Shown here piece by piece: positions 21,478 to 34,356 of a stretch of 64,000 nucleotides of DNA. A program made the position numbers and the translations under genes. The stretch's first letter is position 1; each line of letters begins with the position of its first letter. The stretch is from the NCBI GenBank assembly GCA_018398815.1, contig CM031596.1, positions 73,815,157-73,879,156 on the forward strand, in the 5' to 3' direction. Under the pieces are notes generated by a model. It saw only the letters and a program-made list of their open reading frames with translations, made no database searches and was not told the DNA's origin. The DNA comes from Conus ventricosus (lineage: Eukaryota > Mollusca > Gastropoda > Neogastropoda > Conidae).

Positions 21478-22815
21478 TTGTACTCCCAGTTCTTATAGAA
21501 CATGGAGTACTTTAGAATGGGAACGAAGAAATTCTGTCTGTGTGTGTGTGTCTCTGTCTGTCTGTCTGTCCGTCCGTCCGTCCGTCCGTCCGTCCATGGT
21601 AAAAATGTGTTCCACTCGCTCCAGACAAAACTACTGGGCCGATCTTTCTGAAAATCTGTAAGTATGTTCTTTATGGGTCACGGATGATGCCCGATGTTTT
21701 AGTTTACCGTTATAGCCGTAACTAATGGCTGTAACGGCCTGTAATGGTTTTTCTTCTTCATGGAATATCTAAGAAAGTACTTGGCTGATCTTTGTGAAAA
21801 TGAGCAGGTATATTCATTATGGGTCACGGATGATGCCTGAGGTTTTAGTTTACCCCGTTATAACTGTTACTAATGGCTGTAACAGCCTGTAATGATTTTT
21901 CTTCTTTATGGAATATCTCGGAAAGTACTTGGCCGATCTTTCTGAGAATTTGTAGGTATGTTCATTATGGGTCACGAATAATGCCCTGTGTGTTAGGTTA
22001 CCGTTATAGCCGTTACTAAGGGCTGTAACGGTTTTTCTTCATGGAATATCTGAGAAAGTACTTGGCCGATCTTTGTGAAAATCAGCAGGCATGTTCATTG
22101 TGGGTCACGGATGATGCCTGATGATGAATAATGCTCAATGTTTTAGTTTACCGCTATAGCCGTTACTAATGGCCGTAACGGCCTGTAACAGTTCTTCATG
22201 AAATATCTCAGAAAGGACTTGGCCAATCTTTGTGAAAATTAGCAGGTATGTTCATTATGTGTCACGGATGATGCCTGATGTTTTAATTTACCGTTAGTAA
22301 CGGCTGTAGCGGCCTGTAACGGTTTTTCTTCTTTATGGAACATCCCAGAAAGTACTTGGCCGATCCTTGTGAAAATTTGTAGGAATTTCATTATGTGCGA
22401 CGGATGATGCCCGACGTTTTAGTTTACTGTTATAGCCGTCACTAACAGTTATAACGGCCCCTAATGGTTTTTCTTCTTCATGGAATATCTCAGAAAGTAC
22501 GTGGCCGATATTTCTGAAAATTTGTAGGTATGTTCATTATGAGTCACGGATGATGCCCAATATGTAAGTTTGCCGTTATAGCCGTTACTAACGGCCCATA
22601 ATGGTTTTCTTCTTTATGGTAAACTCAGAAAGATCGGCCAAGAACTTTCTGAAAATGTGTAAGTATGTTCATTATAGGTCACAGATGATGGCTGATGTTT
22701 ACCAGAATAGCCATTACTAACGGTTACACCAGCCCAAGACGGTTTTTCCTCTTTATGGAATATCTCGCACGTATTCAGGATAAACTGGGAGTACGTTTAT
22801 ATGCTTTGCATCTTG
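21478..22815 (+). repeat. Mobile-looking repeat with ~8 tandem core units of ~140 bp
   Basis: It starts TACTCCCAGTTCTTATA at 21480 and ends AACTGGGAGTACGTTTATAT near 22785, so TACTCCCAGT / ACTGGGAGTA is inverted at the ends. Core units, marked by GGAATATCTCAGAAAGTACT and GATCTTTGTGAAAAT, recur about every 130-160 bp (21761, 21908, 22038, 22197, 22335, 22481, 22615, 22755). A TCCG microsatellite lies at about 21569. The 3838-4183 copy has the same ends. The organisation recalls bivalve elements with a central tandem array, which is an analogy only. Confidence 0.85.
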
Positions 22816-24924
22816 TTATTTTATTTTTAATTTTTAGATACTACCCCTTAGCATAAAAAAAAATTGATTCCTGAAGGGAAAAAGGATCAAAAACAACACA
22901 AAAAAAGTGGTGGTGGGGGGGGGGGTGGGGGTGGGGGACAGAAATGTGTGTACTTGAACATTTTTCATTCCATAAACTGGCCCTGAAAGTTGAATGATTG
23001 AAAAAGCAGCGCTTATTTGTTGACTAACATCTTTTTGTGACTGACCATTGTGTTAAGATAAAAGCAAAAGAAGTCTCGTTCTGCATTTGTGCGTATTTGA
23101 TTATAGATTGTAATTTTTGGCGGAAGATGTGGAAAGTTTAAGAAAAAGAGATCCTGACTTAATTTCATAGGTACTGTGTTTGCATGGTTTATCTGTGTTC
23201 AATTTGGTAATTTTGTTTGTGCTGGTAGCTTCATTTTGTGCAGATTGCAGTTACTTTTTTTTTTTTTAATCTGAGTCTGCTTTTGACAAACTATTAGAAA
23301 TTGCAAGTCATTCGCCTTTCAGTGTGGAACAAAGGGAGCAAACCAAAGTTAAAATGTCATACAGCAGCCAGACACTTCTTGGATCATGGTTAGTTCAGTT
23401 ATAACCAAAAGCTTCTTCCCTTTGCTCCTCCCACTCCCATGCCTTTTCGCTCGCTTCCCTCCCTTGACACTGTACATTGGTGTCCTGATTCTGAATACAG
23501 TTGAGAAGAAAGTATGTTTCAGAAATCATGAACAGTCTGATTCATTGAAAATTAGATTTATTTTGGAATAAAACTTAAAGTGACAGAAAGAAAGTTGCCA
23601 AAGAATGATTGATTTTGGAAAGAAAAATAGTGGTCAGTTTTTGTTTAACTGTTCCTCAGAACGTGGATCAGTTTTTCAATAATTTTTTAGCAATAACCAA
23701 ACTGCTTGCAAACATCACATCAACAGCTCCACTTTACGTTGGTATTAATACAGTTGCCAATTTAAAACCAGACAGCTATCATGTGACTGTCATGTAACTT
23801 GAAGCTGTTGTGGCCTCCAAAGTCAGCTGGGCGATAAACTTATAGACTAAACTTCACTTGAAGCAGAAAGCGCACTACTCCTAGTGTTTAAAGAGGCCAC
23901 ACAGAAGCAGTTTGGTATTCTGCGTTAGTACTTAAGAGTTGAGAAATTATTTGAAATGGGATTCAGTGTATCTTGAGCAGGTTTTTATGTGTAATTTTAA
24001 GAAGCACAAGGTGATTAGTCAACTTTTTGGCTTCAGATCTGATACTGCTGCTTTTAATATCGCCGTATGGTTGATCCGTGAGGTCATGAAGTTCAGCTTT
24101 TCTCTTTCTTTCTTTTTGTTTTGTTTTATTTGTTTGTTTTTATGATGAAAGAAAGTAGCATGGTCTTGGTTTTGTGTATATATGATGGTTTCTTTGTTGT
24201 TTGATTCTTATTCATACTGCAAACAGAGTAACTGACTGCAGTGTTGGTGAAAGTGGATTCCAAGTTTGTGGCTCACTTGACATTTGTGATCCTGTCAGAA
24301 TTCACATCTTTTCTGTAATGCTTTCTTTTCAGTATGACCGTGTTCAGTTGTCTTGAATGCTGATGGCTTGTAAAATAGGTAGTTGTAGCACTCTGGGTGC
24401 GCTGTGTGTGTGTGTGTGTGTGTGCACGTGCATGCGTGTGCATGCATGCATGCATGCAAGACGGCTATAGATTTGAGATTTGCTTTAAATCCTTGGACAG
24501 AATTGAAATCATGGTTCTAAAACATCGCTTTTTAAAGACCTTTATATCATATTTAGACATTGGTAAATGTGATTTATATGAATTAATTAAGATTTCTGCT
24601 TACAGTTCTGTTGTAGAAGCAGAACCAGCCATTTTCAGTCTTGAAGAAGAAACTTTTAAAAACCTAAAACAGTGAAAAAAGATTCATAAAATTTGTGTTG
24701 TGTACATGTGAAATGTGATAGCTTTACAGGTATGTCTGTGGTGTGTGTGTATGTGTGTGTGTGTGTGCATGTGTGAGAGAAAGAGAGAGTGAGAGAAGAG
24801 GTGGGCAGGAGGGATTTTGTCATTTTTGAACACTTGTTACTTACTTGAAATAGCTAAGCGACATGAATAATTCATTTATGTCCGTATTGTCCAGATTATG
24901 CCGGTGTCAGTGGAATACTGTTCA

Positions 24925-24990
24925 ATCATTTGACAGAGGAATTAGTGTTAAAAAAATCATTTGACAGAGGAATTAGTGCTAAAAAAAAGG
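24925..24990 (+). repeat. 32-bp tandem duplication
   Basis: Two copies of ATCATTTGACAGAGGAATTA plus GTGTTAAAAAAA, differing at one base. Confidence 0.9.
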
Positions 24991-25584
24991 TTTGTCATGA
25001 TTTTGAGTACAATAGTTAAAATAAGCAATGAGGAGTAATGTTTGATTGTTAAAGCACATTATGAGGTAATGTTTTTGTCTTGGTAAAATTTTAGAAAATG
25101 GAAACATTTACAATACCATTTCAGTTTATAGTCCAACAGCTAAATCCCTGTAAACAGTGTTAAAGACAAAAACAATTTCAGTATTACATGAGAAGGTAAA
25201 CACGATGTAATAACAATAATGGTAGCCTCCAGAAGAACAGTTGAAATGCAGTGTTTCAGAGAACTAAATGTTGTTAGGTCTTTGTGTTTGTAAAAAAAAA
25301 ATTAGTAAAAATTGCCATTTTTTTAAAAACTTGTTTTTGTAAAGTAGGTCAGTAGATAGTTTGACAGTTATTGGTTGTGGTGCAGTCTTTTTCTTTAATT
25401 TGAGTAAACAAAAAAAAAGTCTTGGAAGTAGAGGCACTGTCTTGGAAATATTTCTGTCCATTCCCACCATAAGAATTTTAAAAAGAATTCCTCCCATCCC
25501 ACTCCTCTTTTTTTTCTTCTTTTCTTTCTTTTTCATTCAGCCAGGTTTAGCTTGTGCAAAAACAACGTAACTATACTTATAATT

Positions 25585-25672
25585 TTCTCTGGAATTGTTA
25601 CACTTTAAAACAAGTCATAGGCTATATTTTTCTCTGGAATTGTTACACTTTAAAACACATCATAGGCTATGA
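25585..25672 (+). repeat. ~44-bp tandem duplication
   Basis: Two copies of TTTCTCTGGAATTGTTACAC followed by TTTAAAACA...CATAGGCTAT. Confidence 0.9.
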
Positions 25673-26248
25673 ATGTTATCTTGCACCAAGAACGAACAAT
25701 GTTTATGGAGTGAAAAATGTACACATGCAAAAGAAAAATGTAAATGTATGAATGAAAGGGAATAGTTACTATTGCTCCAGGTCTGATTTAAACAAATACA
25801 AGGTGTCTTGGTTAATCTGTTTATGATAAACATACCAATGGCTAGGCTGGGGTGCAAGCTTTTCACAAATACAGATCAGAAAAATGAAAAGAAATGTTTT
25901 TCATTGTATTGGCAAGATTGTATTTGTGCTGTCCCTAGTTCAGCAAGACTTTGTTTGGGTGTTTCTTTCAGTGCCTAGATATTTCTGGAAAGTGATATTT
26001 TCTTTGTGGATCATTTTCAGTATACTGTATTTTGTGGTTCATATTGAAATACATAATAATAGTTCTGAAAAGAAGATATATGGTGAGAGTAACTGTCGTT
26101 TGGTTAATTTTGGTTGGACCGTCTTACAGATACTGTTGTGATTACTGAAACACTTAAGTCAAGAAGGTACAAAAGAGTCTCAAATTGGCAGAGGGACTTC
26201 CTGTAATTTCAGGCTTAGAAAAGACAGTCCATGTGAAAACAACTTTAA

Positions 26249-26974
26249 CCCTTTGCCCCTTGGACCGTCTGAGTGCTTACTAGTATCAAAATCTTAAGGG
26301 AAGGTAAGTAACTCCGTAAATTGGATGTACTGATGTTAAATAAAAAATCAGAAAAAATACAAACCTTGGTCATAAATATGTTTTATTTGCTCCAAAATTA
26401 AGTTAACATTTTGAAGTAAAATTCCACATGCATCAAAGCTTATATCTTTGTTGATAAAATGGTGTAAAAAAATTATGCTAAGTTCAACACTACTGACCAA
26501 ACTGCATAAAACGCCATCGTAATCGGCATAGTTAATGTTAAGATTTTCGCCGAGATCGCCTCCATCAGCCACCAAAATCGACATCGGACTCCTCTCCTTT
26601 CACTATTTCTTCTAATCTAAAGCCAGTAAATAGCTCCTCATCACTGTCACTGCCACCAAAAATGTTCGCCAACATCTCCACAGTTTCATCGTCCATCTTG
26701 CCGAAGCGAAAATTTCGATCACAAACTTGCTCTCAACTTCAAAAAATCACTGCGACCGAAGTCCTCCATGAAAAAACGCACTGTTTGGACTGGAAGGAAG
26801 TTGGAAACCGGAACTACGTCACTGTATAATGCCGCAAAGCATTGTGGGAAAAATTCGTCTGCTAGGATAGGGGCAGCCAAACGGTATCGGTGTATTTCGG
26901 GCCACAGCGGGCGTTACAAGGATACGAAAGGCATCGCGTTTCGGGCCACAGTGGGCGATCCAAGGGGCAGAGGG
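26249..26974 (-). mobile_element. piggyBac-like element, 726 bp, flanked by TTAA
   Basis: TTAA at 26245 and 26975 flank inverted repeats CCCTTTGCCCCTTGGA / TCCAAGGGGCAGAGGG with one mismatch. The CCC...GGG ends and TTAA target are the piggyBac signature. Near the right end TTTCGGGCCACAG.GGGCG is repeated twice. It keeps a transposase N-terminus on the minus strand and nothing of the catalytic domain. Confidence 0.9.
26565..26696 (-). pseudogene. piggyBac transposase N-terminal fragment
   Basis: The minus-strand ATG at 26696 opens 43 residues: MDDETVEMLANIFGGSDSDE then ELFTGFRLEEIVKGEE, ending TGA at 26565. The IFG.SDSDEE.F.GF pattern is the usual acidic start of piggyBac/PGBD transposases. 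The catalytic DDD domain is absent. Confidence 0.75.
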
Positions 26975-27224
26975 TTAAAAAAGGTGTGTTTATGAAATAC
27001 TTGACAAAACAAGATTTAGGTAGCCTATAGCAAGTTAAGGAAAACCATGTGAAAAATGTCTGAAAGTGAAAGTGGGTATAGATTTATGAACTCGACAAAG
27101 ATCATTGACGGGTTTGGTTCGGAGACTGTCCGTTAGTGTTTGCTGCAATCTTTTTAATGTGAAGCTTTCAGGGAAAGGGGTGTGGGTGGGGGGAGAGTAA
27201 CAAAGAACGACCAGACTACAGACA

Positions 27225-27480
27225 CAAGTCGCAGATCAACATATATTAATGCAAGGAATGAGAGAGAGGGAAGTGTTCACAGATCTTGGATGAATTATAT
27301 TGGGATAATAGAGAGTAGACACACATGTCACAGATAGACATATATTAAGATGTGGAATGAGAGAGAGAGAAGTAGGGAAGCGTTATCTTTGATCAAGTGA
27401 ATTGTGTTAGTATACCACAGACACATACATCGCAGATATGCATATGTCAATAAATTGAATGAGAGAGGGAGACAGGGAAG
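27225..27480 (+). repeat. Diverged ~95-bp tandem repeat, three units
   Basis: Each unit has GACACA...CGCAGAT..ACATAT, then GGAATGAGAGAGAG and AGGGAAG; units start near 27225, 27316 and 27417. Confidence 0.7.
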
Positions 27481-27719
27481 GACACACACACTCGTGCATG
27501 CACACACGCTCGCATGATTGAGCGTAAACAGGCATCTAGTAAGAGGGAGAGACGGACAGACGGGTAAACAAGAAAAATCAGATTCACTGTGTGAAAAAGA
27601 CGGGTAGATGAAGAGACTGATGGACAGTGAGAGAGATGCATAGTATTCATGCTGTTGGTAACCTAGTTGACAGCAGGGGGACATACAGCTGAAGAGAGAT
27701 GAATGAAAAGAAACCCACA

Positions 27720-27781
27720 TAAGCACATGTGCATGCGCGCGCACGCACGCACACACGCACGCATACACACACACTCACTCT

Positions 27782-27846
<65 letters not shown>

Positions 27847-28470
27847 GGTTCAGAGACACAGGGAGAGGGAGAGAGAGGACTGCATGCAGGCACTTGTACA
27901 AGAAGTCCATGCATACATTCATGCACACTAATGCTCGCACACATATGAGCACACTCATATAGACATGGTTGCCCACATGCAATTATGAGTGCACAGAAAA
28001 AGGAAACGCACATATGAATACAGTACACACAGGGAAGAGAATTGGACGGATGGGCAGACGTGAAACAAAATATTGAAAAAGACAGTCGGACACAAAATAA
28101 ACACGGTGAGGGCGAAAGGAGTGTCACACATGTACACGCACACAAACATGCATACTCACACTCGCATGCGCACACACACATACACATGCATGTAAGAAAT
28201 AGAGATACAGACGGATATGCACAGTCGTGCATGCGCATGCACACACATACATAAACAGACAGGTATACACACATTCGCTCTCTGCCAGTCTGTTTCTGCC
28301 TCTCTCTCTTTCTCTTACACTGCATGTGAGTTTACAGACATGAACATGCACACATATTTAATATACAGAAACACACACACACACACACACGCATGATGAT
28401 AAATGCATATGAAAGCACATGTACAGAGGAACGTGTGCACACATAGAGGGGGGGGGGGGGGGGGGGGGGC
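27720..28470. repeat. Compound microsatellite: AC, CT and G tracts
   Basis: AC/GCAC words at 27727-27776, a CT run at 27776-27838, interrupted ACAC/ATGC words to 28440 and a G-tract at 28447-28469. Long minus-strand frames here are low-complexity artefacts. Confidence 0.9.
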
Positions 28471-28729
28471 ATTTAGAATGTTATGTGCAAAAAATTTAAA
28501 AGAAGAAAAAAATCTAGGATTAAACACGACCTAGTCTTCAGTCTATCCTTGAAAGTAATTGTGCATACTCACATGCATAAGTGCCATGAAAATCTTGTGC
28601 AAAGTATGTCTGCCAACAGCATGAGTAGCTGTATTGATTACTTTAATGACTTTATTCACCACCTATAAAACCCAGGCATTTTTCTTTCCCGTTGTGTGTG
28701 TGTGTGTGTTTATACACATGCACAAACAC

Positions 28730-29870
28730 ACATATACACATACAGACACATAACTGATTGTGAGCATTCAAACATTTGTAATTCTGTTGAAATAAGATTA
28801 TCTAATGTCAAACAGTTGTGTGTTTGATATTCTAAGTCGATTGCTCTCCCCTATGTATGAAAGGGGCAATGAGGGGACAAACGCATTATATTAGTTAGCA
28901 CATTGTCAAATGGTTAGAGCATTTGCTTAAGAAGCTGATGATAACGACTTCAAACGACACTTAATTGGATTTTTTTGCTTGAAAACCCTCTCTGTCCACC
29001 TAGCAGTAAAGTGGACGACAGATTCAGTTCGGGGAAGGTTAAAGGCAATGGAAGGAGAAAGACGGATCTTCCTTCATGCTCTGCCCTTAACACTATGAAC
29101 CTTAGGCAGTCAGTATAGCCAATAGGCTTTAGGAACTTCTATCATTTTTAACTTTGTGTTCGTGTGTGTGTGTGATTTTCATTGGGTTAGCCTGATACAT
29201 GGAGAAGTAGTTATTTAAAAGGATGGTTAGGTCCTGAAGTGATGATGTTCATTCAGAGCAAATCATATATATTTCACTGGAGTACACGTACATTATCAAG
29301 ATTACAAATTTCAGTATGAAATACCCTGGGATCTCATGAATTCTTTAATAAAGTATTTCAGGTTAAAGAAGTTATGGAGAAATAAGCTTGTTTGGGGCCA
29401 GGTGTTTAGTTGTATGAGAAGCCATCATTGAACATGTGTTAAACCCAGGAATCCTACCTCATATTTACATCATAAGCCATCCTTGAGCTACTTTAGGCAA
29501 AAAAAATATCATTTTAACAGATATTTTGATGGAAACCATCACAATAATTTAAAAAACCAAATAGGAAAGAAAACCTCAAGAAGTATGCACTTTATTGTTA
29601 ATTTTAAAAAAACAACCTTGGAGGCATATTTCTTTTAATTGGAAATTTCAAATTTGAAATGCTGCATTAAGAAATAACTGAAAGAAAGCCCACAAGCATC
29701 ACACACACAAACACGCGCACACACAAAGTGTTAGCAAACATTTGTAATCCTGGTTAAAGGAAAACATCCAGTGTCAAGCAGTTGTATGTTTGAAATTCTG
29801 AGAATTCACTCTACCCTTTATATGAAAGGAGCAATGGTGGCACAAACATGTCATGCTTCGTATCTGAATC
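28730..29870 (+). repeat. Diverged direct repeat (~170 bp) at 28730-28900 and 29700-29870
   Basis: Both copies contain CAAACATTTGTAAT.CTG, then AATGTCAAACAGTTGT.TGT or a close variant, then TATGAAAGG.GCAATG.GG and ACAAAC. Both follow an AC microsatellite. Confidence 0.75.
28900..29120 (+). repeat. SINE-like repeat
   Basis: A tRNA-like start (AAATGGTTAGAGCATTTGCT) is followed by a body GCTTGAAAACCCTCTCTGTC ... GGCAATGGAAGGAGAAAGAC. The body is shared, diverged, with about 43330-43510 and 55930-56060. Confidence 0.45.
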
Positions 29871-30826
29871 TTGTCAATTGTTAATTTCTTTCTGAAGTTT
29901 TAGAAAGAATGCCATGAGCGAAGTTTTAGAAAGAATACCATAAGCACATCTGCCTTTCTGTGTATGGAAATTTCAGGTTCTTGTTATTTTGTGGGAGTTT
30001 ATACTTGTGGATTTTCTGCAGAATGTTTTTTCCACAAGTAAACTCCTGTTTAAGATATGGATGCCAAATGTACCATTATATTTTAACATCTTGAATGGGT
30101 TTTTTTGTTCAAGAGAACATTAGGTAAAGTTATGTTTACGCAGCCCCTAGGCAGCTAAATTGTACATAGTTATGTTAAACACACTGTCCCCTACCACTGA
30201 CATATCTTGTAATTTGACGTAGGCTGAAAAATAGTGTTTTAAATCTGTTCTTAATTTCAAGCTTTTGCCTGATAAAGGACACTTGTGCTTTAGCAGAGGT
30301 CCTCTCAACACTGCATCTAAATGTTGAAAGCTTATCAAATAATCCATGTAGGAATGAAGTGCAGGTAACCTTCAACATGCTGATCTGGAGTTTCCAGGCA
30401 TACAGGGTTTGAGTAGTGGAAGGGTTAAAAATTACCTTGCTAAACTCCATCTTCTATAGATAAAAGTTTTCTCGACAAGGCTTAAAATCAGATTCATCCT
30501 ATCAGTCTTTAAATTATTTAGTTGGTGTGGATATTGGAAGAAGTTACAAAACTGTTTTTTCACTTGCTTCAAATTTTTGTAATCTGAGCAAAATGTTTTC
30601 TTAAGATATGCTCAGTCTTATTTATGTGCATAACTTTGAATACAAGTATGACATGCCTGATCTGTGAAATAACTTGATTTGAAACGCAGTAGTACCATGA
30701 AATTATTATATGATGAGTAAGACTAGTGTCAGAAACATGCTAGTGGAAGATGGTAGTGAATGGCTCATTCTTCCTTTAGCTCTGTTTCAAAGAAAAAAAA
30801 GTGACTTCCCATGATGCTGACTCCAG

Positions 30827-31424
30827 GATGACTTGCAGATGGAGAGGGAGCTACAAGACAAAGCCCAAGCCCAGCAACAACTGGACCAGCACCAGCAGCT
30901 TCTAAAAACCAGCTCCTCATCTGCCAGTGCAGTCAGCAGTGCAGGTGTGCAGCGGAGTTTGACGGAGCCCTTGTGTTTGCCTGGTTCGCCAGGCATGGAG
31001 TCCTTGCCCCTCAAAGACCTGGTGGTGCAGCTGCCCAAACTGCTGACCAGTCCAGATCTGGCTACCCAGTCCCTCCTCCCCAATCCTCCCACCCCTCTTG
31101 TTGCCCCTTCTCCGTTAGTCAGCCCAGCCATATCTGTGGCTCAGCAGGTGCAACCCCCTTCCCCTCAGTTCTACCAGCAGCCTGTTCCCAGTGCTGTGGT
31201 CACCAATGGCAACCTAGTCGGTGGGAATAGCACAGGGAAGACCACCAAGGGAAGAAATGCAGCTGGTAAGACTCCTCGCATGAAAACCTCCCAGCAGCAG
31301 CCGCCCCTTCCTCCACCTCCACCTCAGCAGCAGCCCTTGCCCAGTCCGTCACAAATCATAACACAGTCTGTGTCCTCCACGGTCGCTCCTCTGGCCCTCA
31401 GCCTTCAGATGGAGCACAATGGAG
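30827..31424 (+). CDS. ANKHD1: Mask exon: coiled coil then Ser/Pro/Gln-rich linker
   Basis: The acceptor is ctgactccag at 30826 and the donor is GGAG|gtgagt at 31425. Phase 0 in and one base out; about 199 codons. It begins DDLQMERELQDKAQAQQQL, continuing the coiled coil of the previous exon. Ser/Pro-rich sequence follows (LTSPDLATQSLLPN, PPSPQFYQQPVPS), then a basic stretch around GKTTKGRNAAGKTPRMK and a Gln/Pro block (SQQQPPLPPPPP). The family has a long disordered linker here with little sequence conservation. The basic patch could be a nuclear localisation signal, which is inference. A piggyBac-like element begins 136 bp past the donor. Confidence 0.9.
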
Positions 31425-31560
31425 GTGAGTCTGCCAAACATCACATTAGTCATGCGACTTCTCTTTCTTTTCAGCGGATTTCTGTCTATTATCAACCCAG
31501 AATTGCCAAAAGTACACTGGCTTCTGTTTGAAAAAAAGAAGAAGAAAAAGAGAGATTTAA

Positions 31561-32720
31561 CCCTCTGCCTACCGCATGACTTTGTGCTACAATACCATGC
31601 CAAGCGAGGTATCTCCAAAACACATACACACTTGCCATAAAGAAACCTCAATTTGAAAAAAATTAGCTTTTAACTCATCTTCTATAAGATTAATGAAAAA
31701 ATGTCAAAGACATCACTCCATCCAAAACAGCCATTTTTTCCCATATGTAGTGAACTGGTACACGAGGGGGGAAAAAACGAACAGACTAACTCTGCTTCAG
31801 TATTCTTGGTGCTGAAACAATTTTCCCTAAATTCATGAATCCACGGAATAGTCATGGATTAGGAGCACATAGTGATTTTCCAAGTCTAAACAAAGCACAG
31901 AAACCTTCAGGAACAAAATAAAGTCATTCTATATGGTCTGCACACTAAATAATTTAATCAACTTTTGTTATGAAGGGAAAAAATCCACCCAAATTTCAAC
32001 AGTTTTGTTAAACTGAAGGCATCAAATGCAAGAAGATTTGTCTTCTAACTACTGAGGGGAGAAAAATGAGAACAGATTACTGAATACTGGACTTCAGATT
32101 GTGATGGAATTCAGCTAAAATGTGCTTTTGCACAAGTGCTCAGAGCAGTTGGGGGCTTCACTTCTTGTAGCTTACCACTCCAGTCAACAATTAAAGAATC
32201 TCTAGCAACTTTTGTTTTTCAAAGTTTCTTTTGTTGGGGGGCTTGGCCCAGCAGCAGTGGGCAATTCGACATCATCATTATCATCGCCTGAATCATTTTC
32301 GATTCTGGCCTCAAGATCAGTCAGCAGTCAATTTTTATTTATGACTAGGTCAAGCTCGACGTCCAAATCATCTCACTTCAAATGTTCTTCAAAAGTGTAG
32401 CCCTCAAATACGCTGTTTTCTACTAGTTGCATATTTACTTGATCCACCATTTTCCCATAAAATCTTCGCGGAAAAAAAACACAACGAACTTTGAAAATTC
32501 ACAGCAGCAAAACTACTCCATGAAAACTCATGCAACAAAAAGCAAAATGGCATCCAGAAACGGCCTTATGGGAGACTCTTCTGTCACGATTGCATTCTGG
32601 GATATGCAATGGTAAAAGTGAAAGTTGTTGACCTAGTATTTAACAGTCGATCTTGGTCGATGCGGTATTCAGAAAGAGGAAATCTCGCTGTCAATCTCGG
32701 TCGATGCGGTAGGCAGTGGG
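31561..32720 (-). mobile_element. piggyBac-like element, 1160 bp, flanked by TTAA
   Basis: TTAA at 31557 and 32721 flank CCCTCTGCCTACCGCAT / ATGCGGTAGGCAGTGGG, one mismatch in 17. A second GATGCGGTA copy sits ~55 bp inside the right end (near 32659). On the minus strand, from about 32447, it reads MVDQVNMQLVENSVFEGYTF then EEHLK-stop-DDLDVELDLV, a decayed acidic transposase N-terminus. Catalytic region absent. Confidence 0.88.
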
Positions 32721-33130
32721 TTAAGAAATTTTATTTTTAGCAGCTCTAATAATGGCATCAAAATGACTAAGAAACTGTTTGTTCTGGTATAGATCAAGAT
32801 GAGAAGAAGTAGTCTTTAGTCCTCTTGTTCTTTCTCTTGAAGCCATTTCTCACATTTTTTGTTGAAGTGTGCTGCCACCATTTTTACAACGGGCAGATTT
32901 TAAAAAAAAATGGACACCATGAACAAGCAAAGAACATTTGGAAATCAGATTAATCAGAGAAAATCTGTTGACTGTGGGCCCTGGTCAAATGTACCTCACA
33001 AGATTGACAAGGATAGCCCCTTATCATGTGCATTAAAGAACTGGAATATGCTTCCTGGGAATTTGTGTGCAGTCCAGGATCATCTTTATGGAATGAGGCA
33101 TATCACAAAAAGAAAAGCAGTCCGGTCCAG

Positions 33131-33161
<31 letters not shown>

Positions 33162-33635
33162 CCCGCCCCAGGAAGGAATTTGAACCAAACCCAAACCAAA
33201 AAACACAGTCTCAAAGGTATCCTGTGTCCAAGTATGCAAAAAGCATCACTTAATTTTCACAATAAATCAGCACTTCCTTTTACATGAACTTAGATCTTGC
33301 TTAATTTTCATGATAAATTGTCACATACTATTCAGTGAATTCAGTGCTGTCATGTGCGTGCGCGGCAGCATGTGTGTGTGGGCCTGTGCGTGCTGTATGT
33401 TCTTTTTCGGAATTGCATTGCATCGTTGATAAAGTAAGAAAAGGTGTGTGTGTGAGGGTATGCAGTGATGGAGATCACAGACCAGTCAAGTCAGGTTAAA
33501 AATCTCTCAAAGGTTTCTTTGATAAAATCTCAAACGCATCTTATGATGAAATACATTAACAGCATCACTTAACCCACAAGAAAAATCCTTAATGCCATTC
33601 CATGCAGTCAGGTGCTCGCTCGCTTGCTCTTTCTC

Positions 33636-33639
<4 letters not shown>

Positions 33640-33729
<90 letters not shown>

Positions 33730-33887
33730 ATTGTGAAAAGTGTTGTGTATTCCCTCTTGGAATTGCACCTTAGCATTAACAGTGAGGAAAAAACGGAAGG
33801 TGGGATGGGGAAAGGGGGGAAGAGATATAAGGGGGAGGGGGACAATGAAAAGATTATGGACTGAGTGAAGCCATATGTGGGCGCGCT

Positions 33888-33954
<67 letters not shown>

Positions 33955-33956
33955 CA
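33640..33956. repeat. CT and AC microsatellites
   Basis: TCTG/CT repeats at 33640-33726 and AC repeats at 33892-33956 with one CACCAC break. Confidence 0.92.
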
Positions 33957-34356
33957 TATTACTTCAAGCCATCAGGTGGAAAGATTGGTGTATTCATGAC
34001 AGTCGTGCACAAATGAATAATCTTCAAATTGACACAGGTGAGAGAATCTGGAGAATTGGTAGGGGAAATTTTTCCCTTCTCTAACTGTAATGCCCTGGCC
34101 TGATTCCCCTGCCAGTTATGCTCTCAACTTAAAATTTATTTTTTTTATATACAGGAATGTTTTTTATTTACCATATTTTTGTTTTGTTTTAGAATTAATT
34201 TGTAAAAATATATGCAAGTTTAGAAAGAGCATATTTGTTTGGCCAGTAGGTGTTTTCTTTCACATGTTCTTTAGCGTGTAGACTTTTGCATTAGGGGGAT
34301 TTTATCCCTGTCATCCATTTGGGGCATTGTACCCCAGGACCCAAAGGGGGCATGTG

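Larger units (their letters stand above)
20834..30826 (+). other. Largest intron of Mask (10 kb)
   Basis: It holds the tandem-core repeat 21478-22815, small tandem duplications near 24925 and 25585, a piggyBac-like element 26249-26974, a GA/CA-rich microsatellite region about 27180-28470, a SINE-like body 28900-29120, and a diverged pair of ~170-bp repeats at 28730 and 29700. The stretches 22930-24900 and 29900-30780 are AT-rich with nothing recognisable. Confidence 0.8.

Noticed and set aside
21480..22815. CRISPR-like array
   Set aside because: Units are ~140 bp, diverged and without spacers, in an animal intron; it is a TE-associated tandem repeat.
27663..28325. 220-residue minus-strand open frame
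   Set aside because: It is made of AC/CT/ATGC microsatellite (Cys/Val/Arg-Glu repeats). Long frames are expected in stop-free dinucleotide repeats.
33507..33957. Overlapping minus-strand frames of 148 and 122 residues
   Set aside because: They are reading frames of the CT and AC microsatellites at 33640-33956; no domain.
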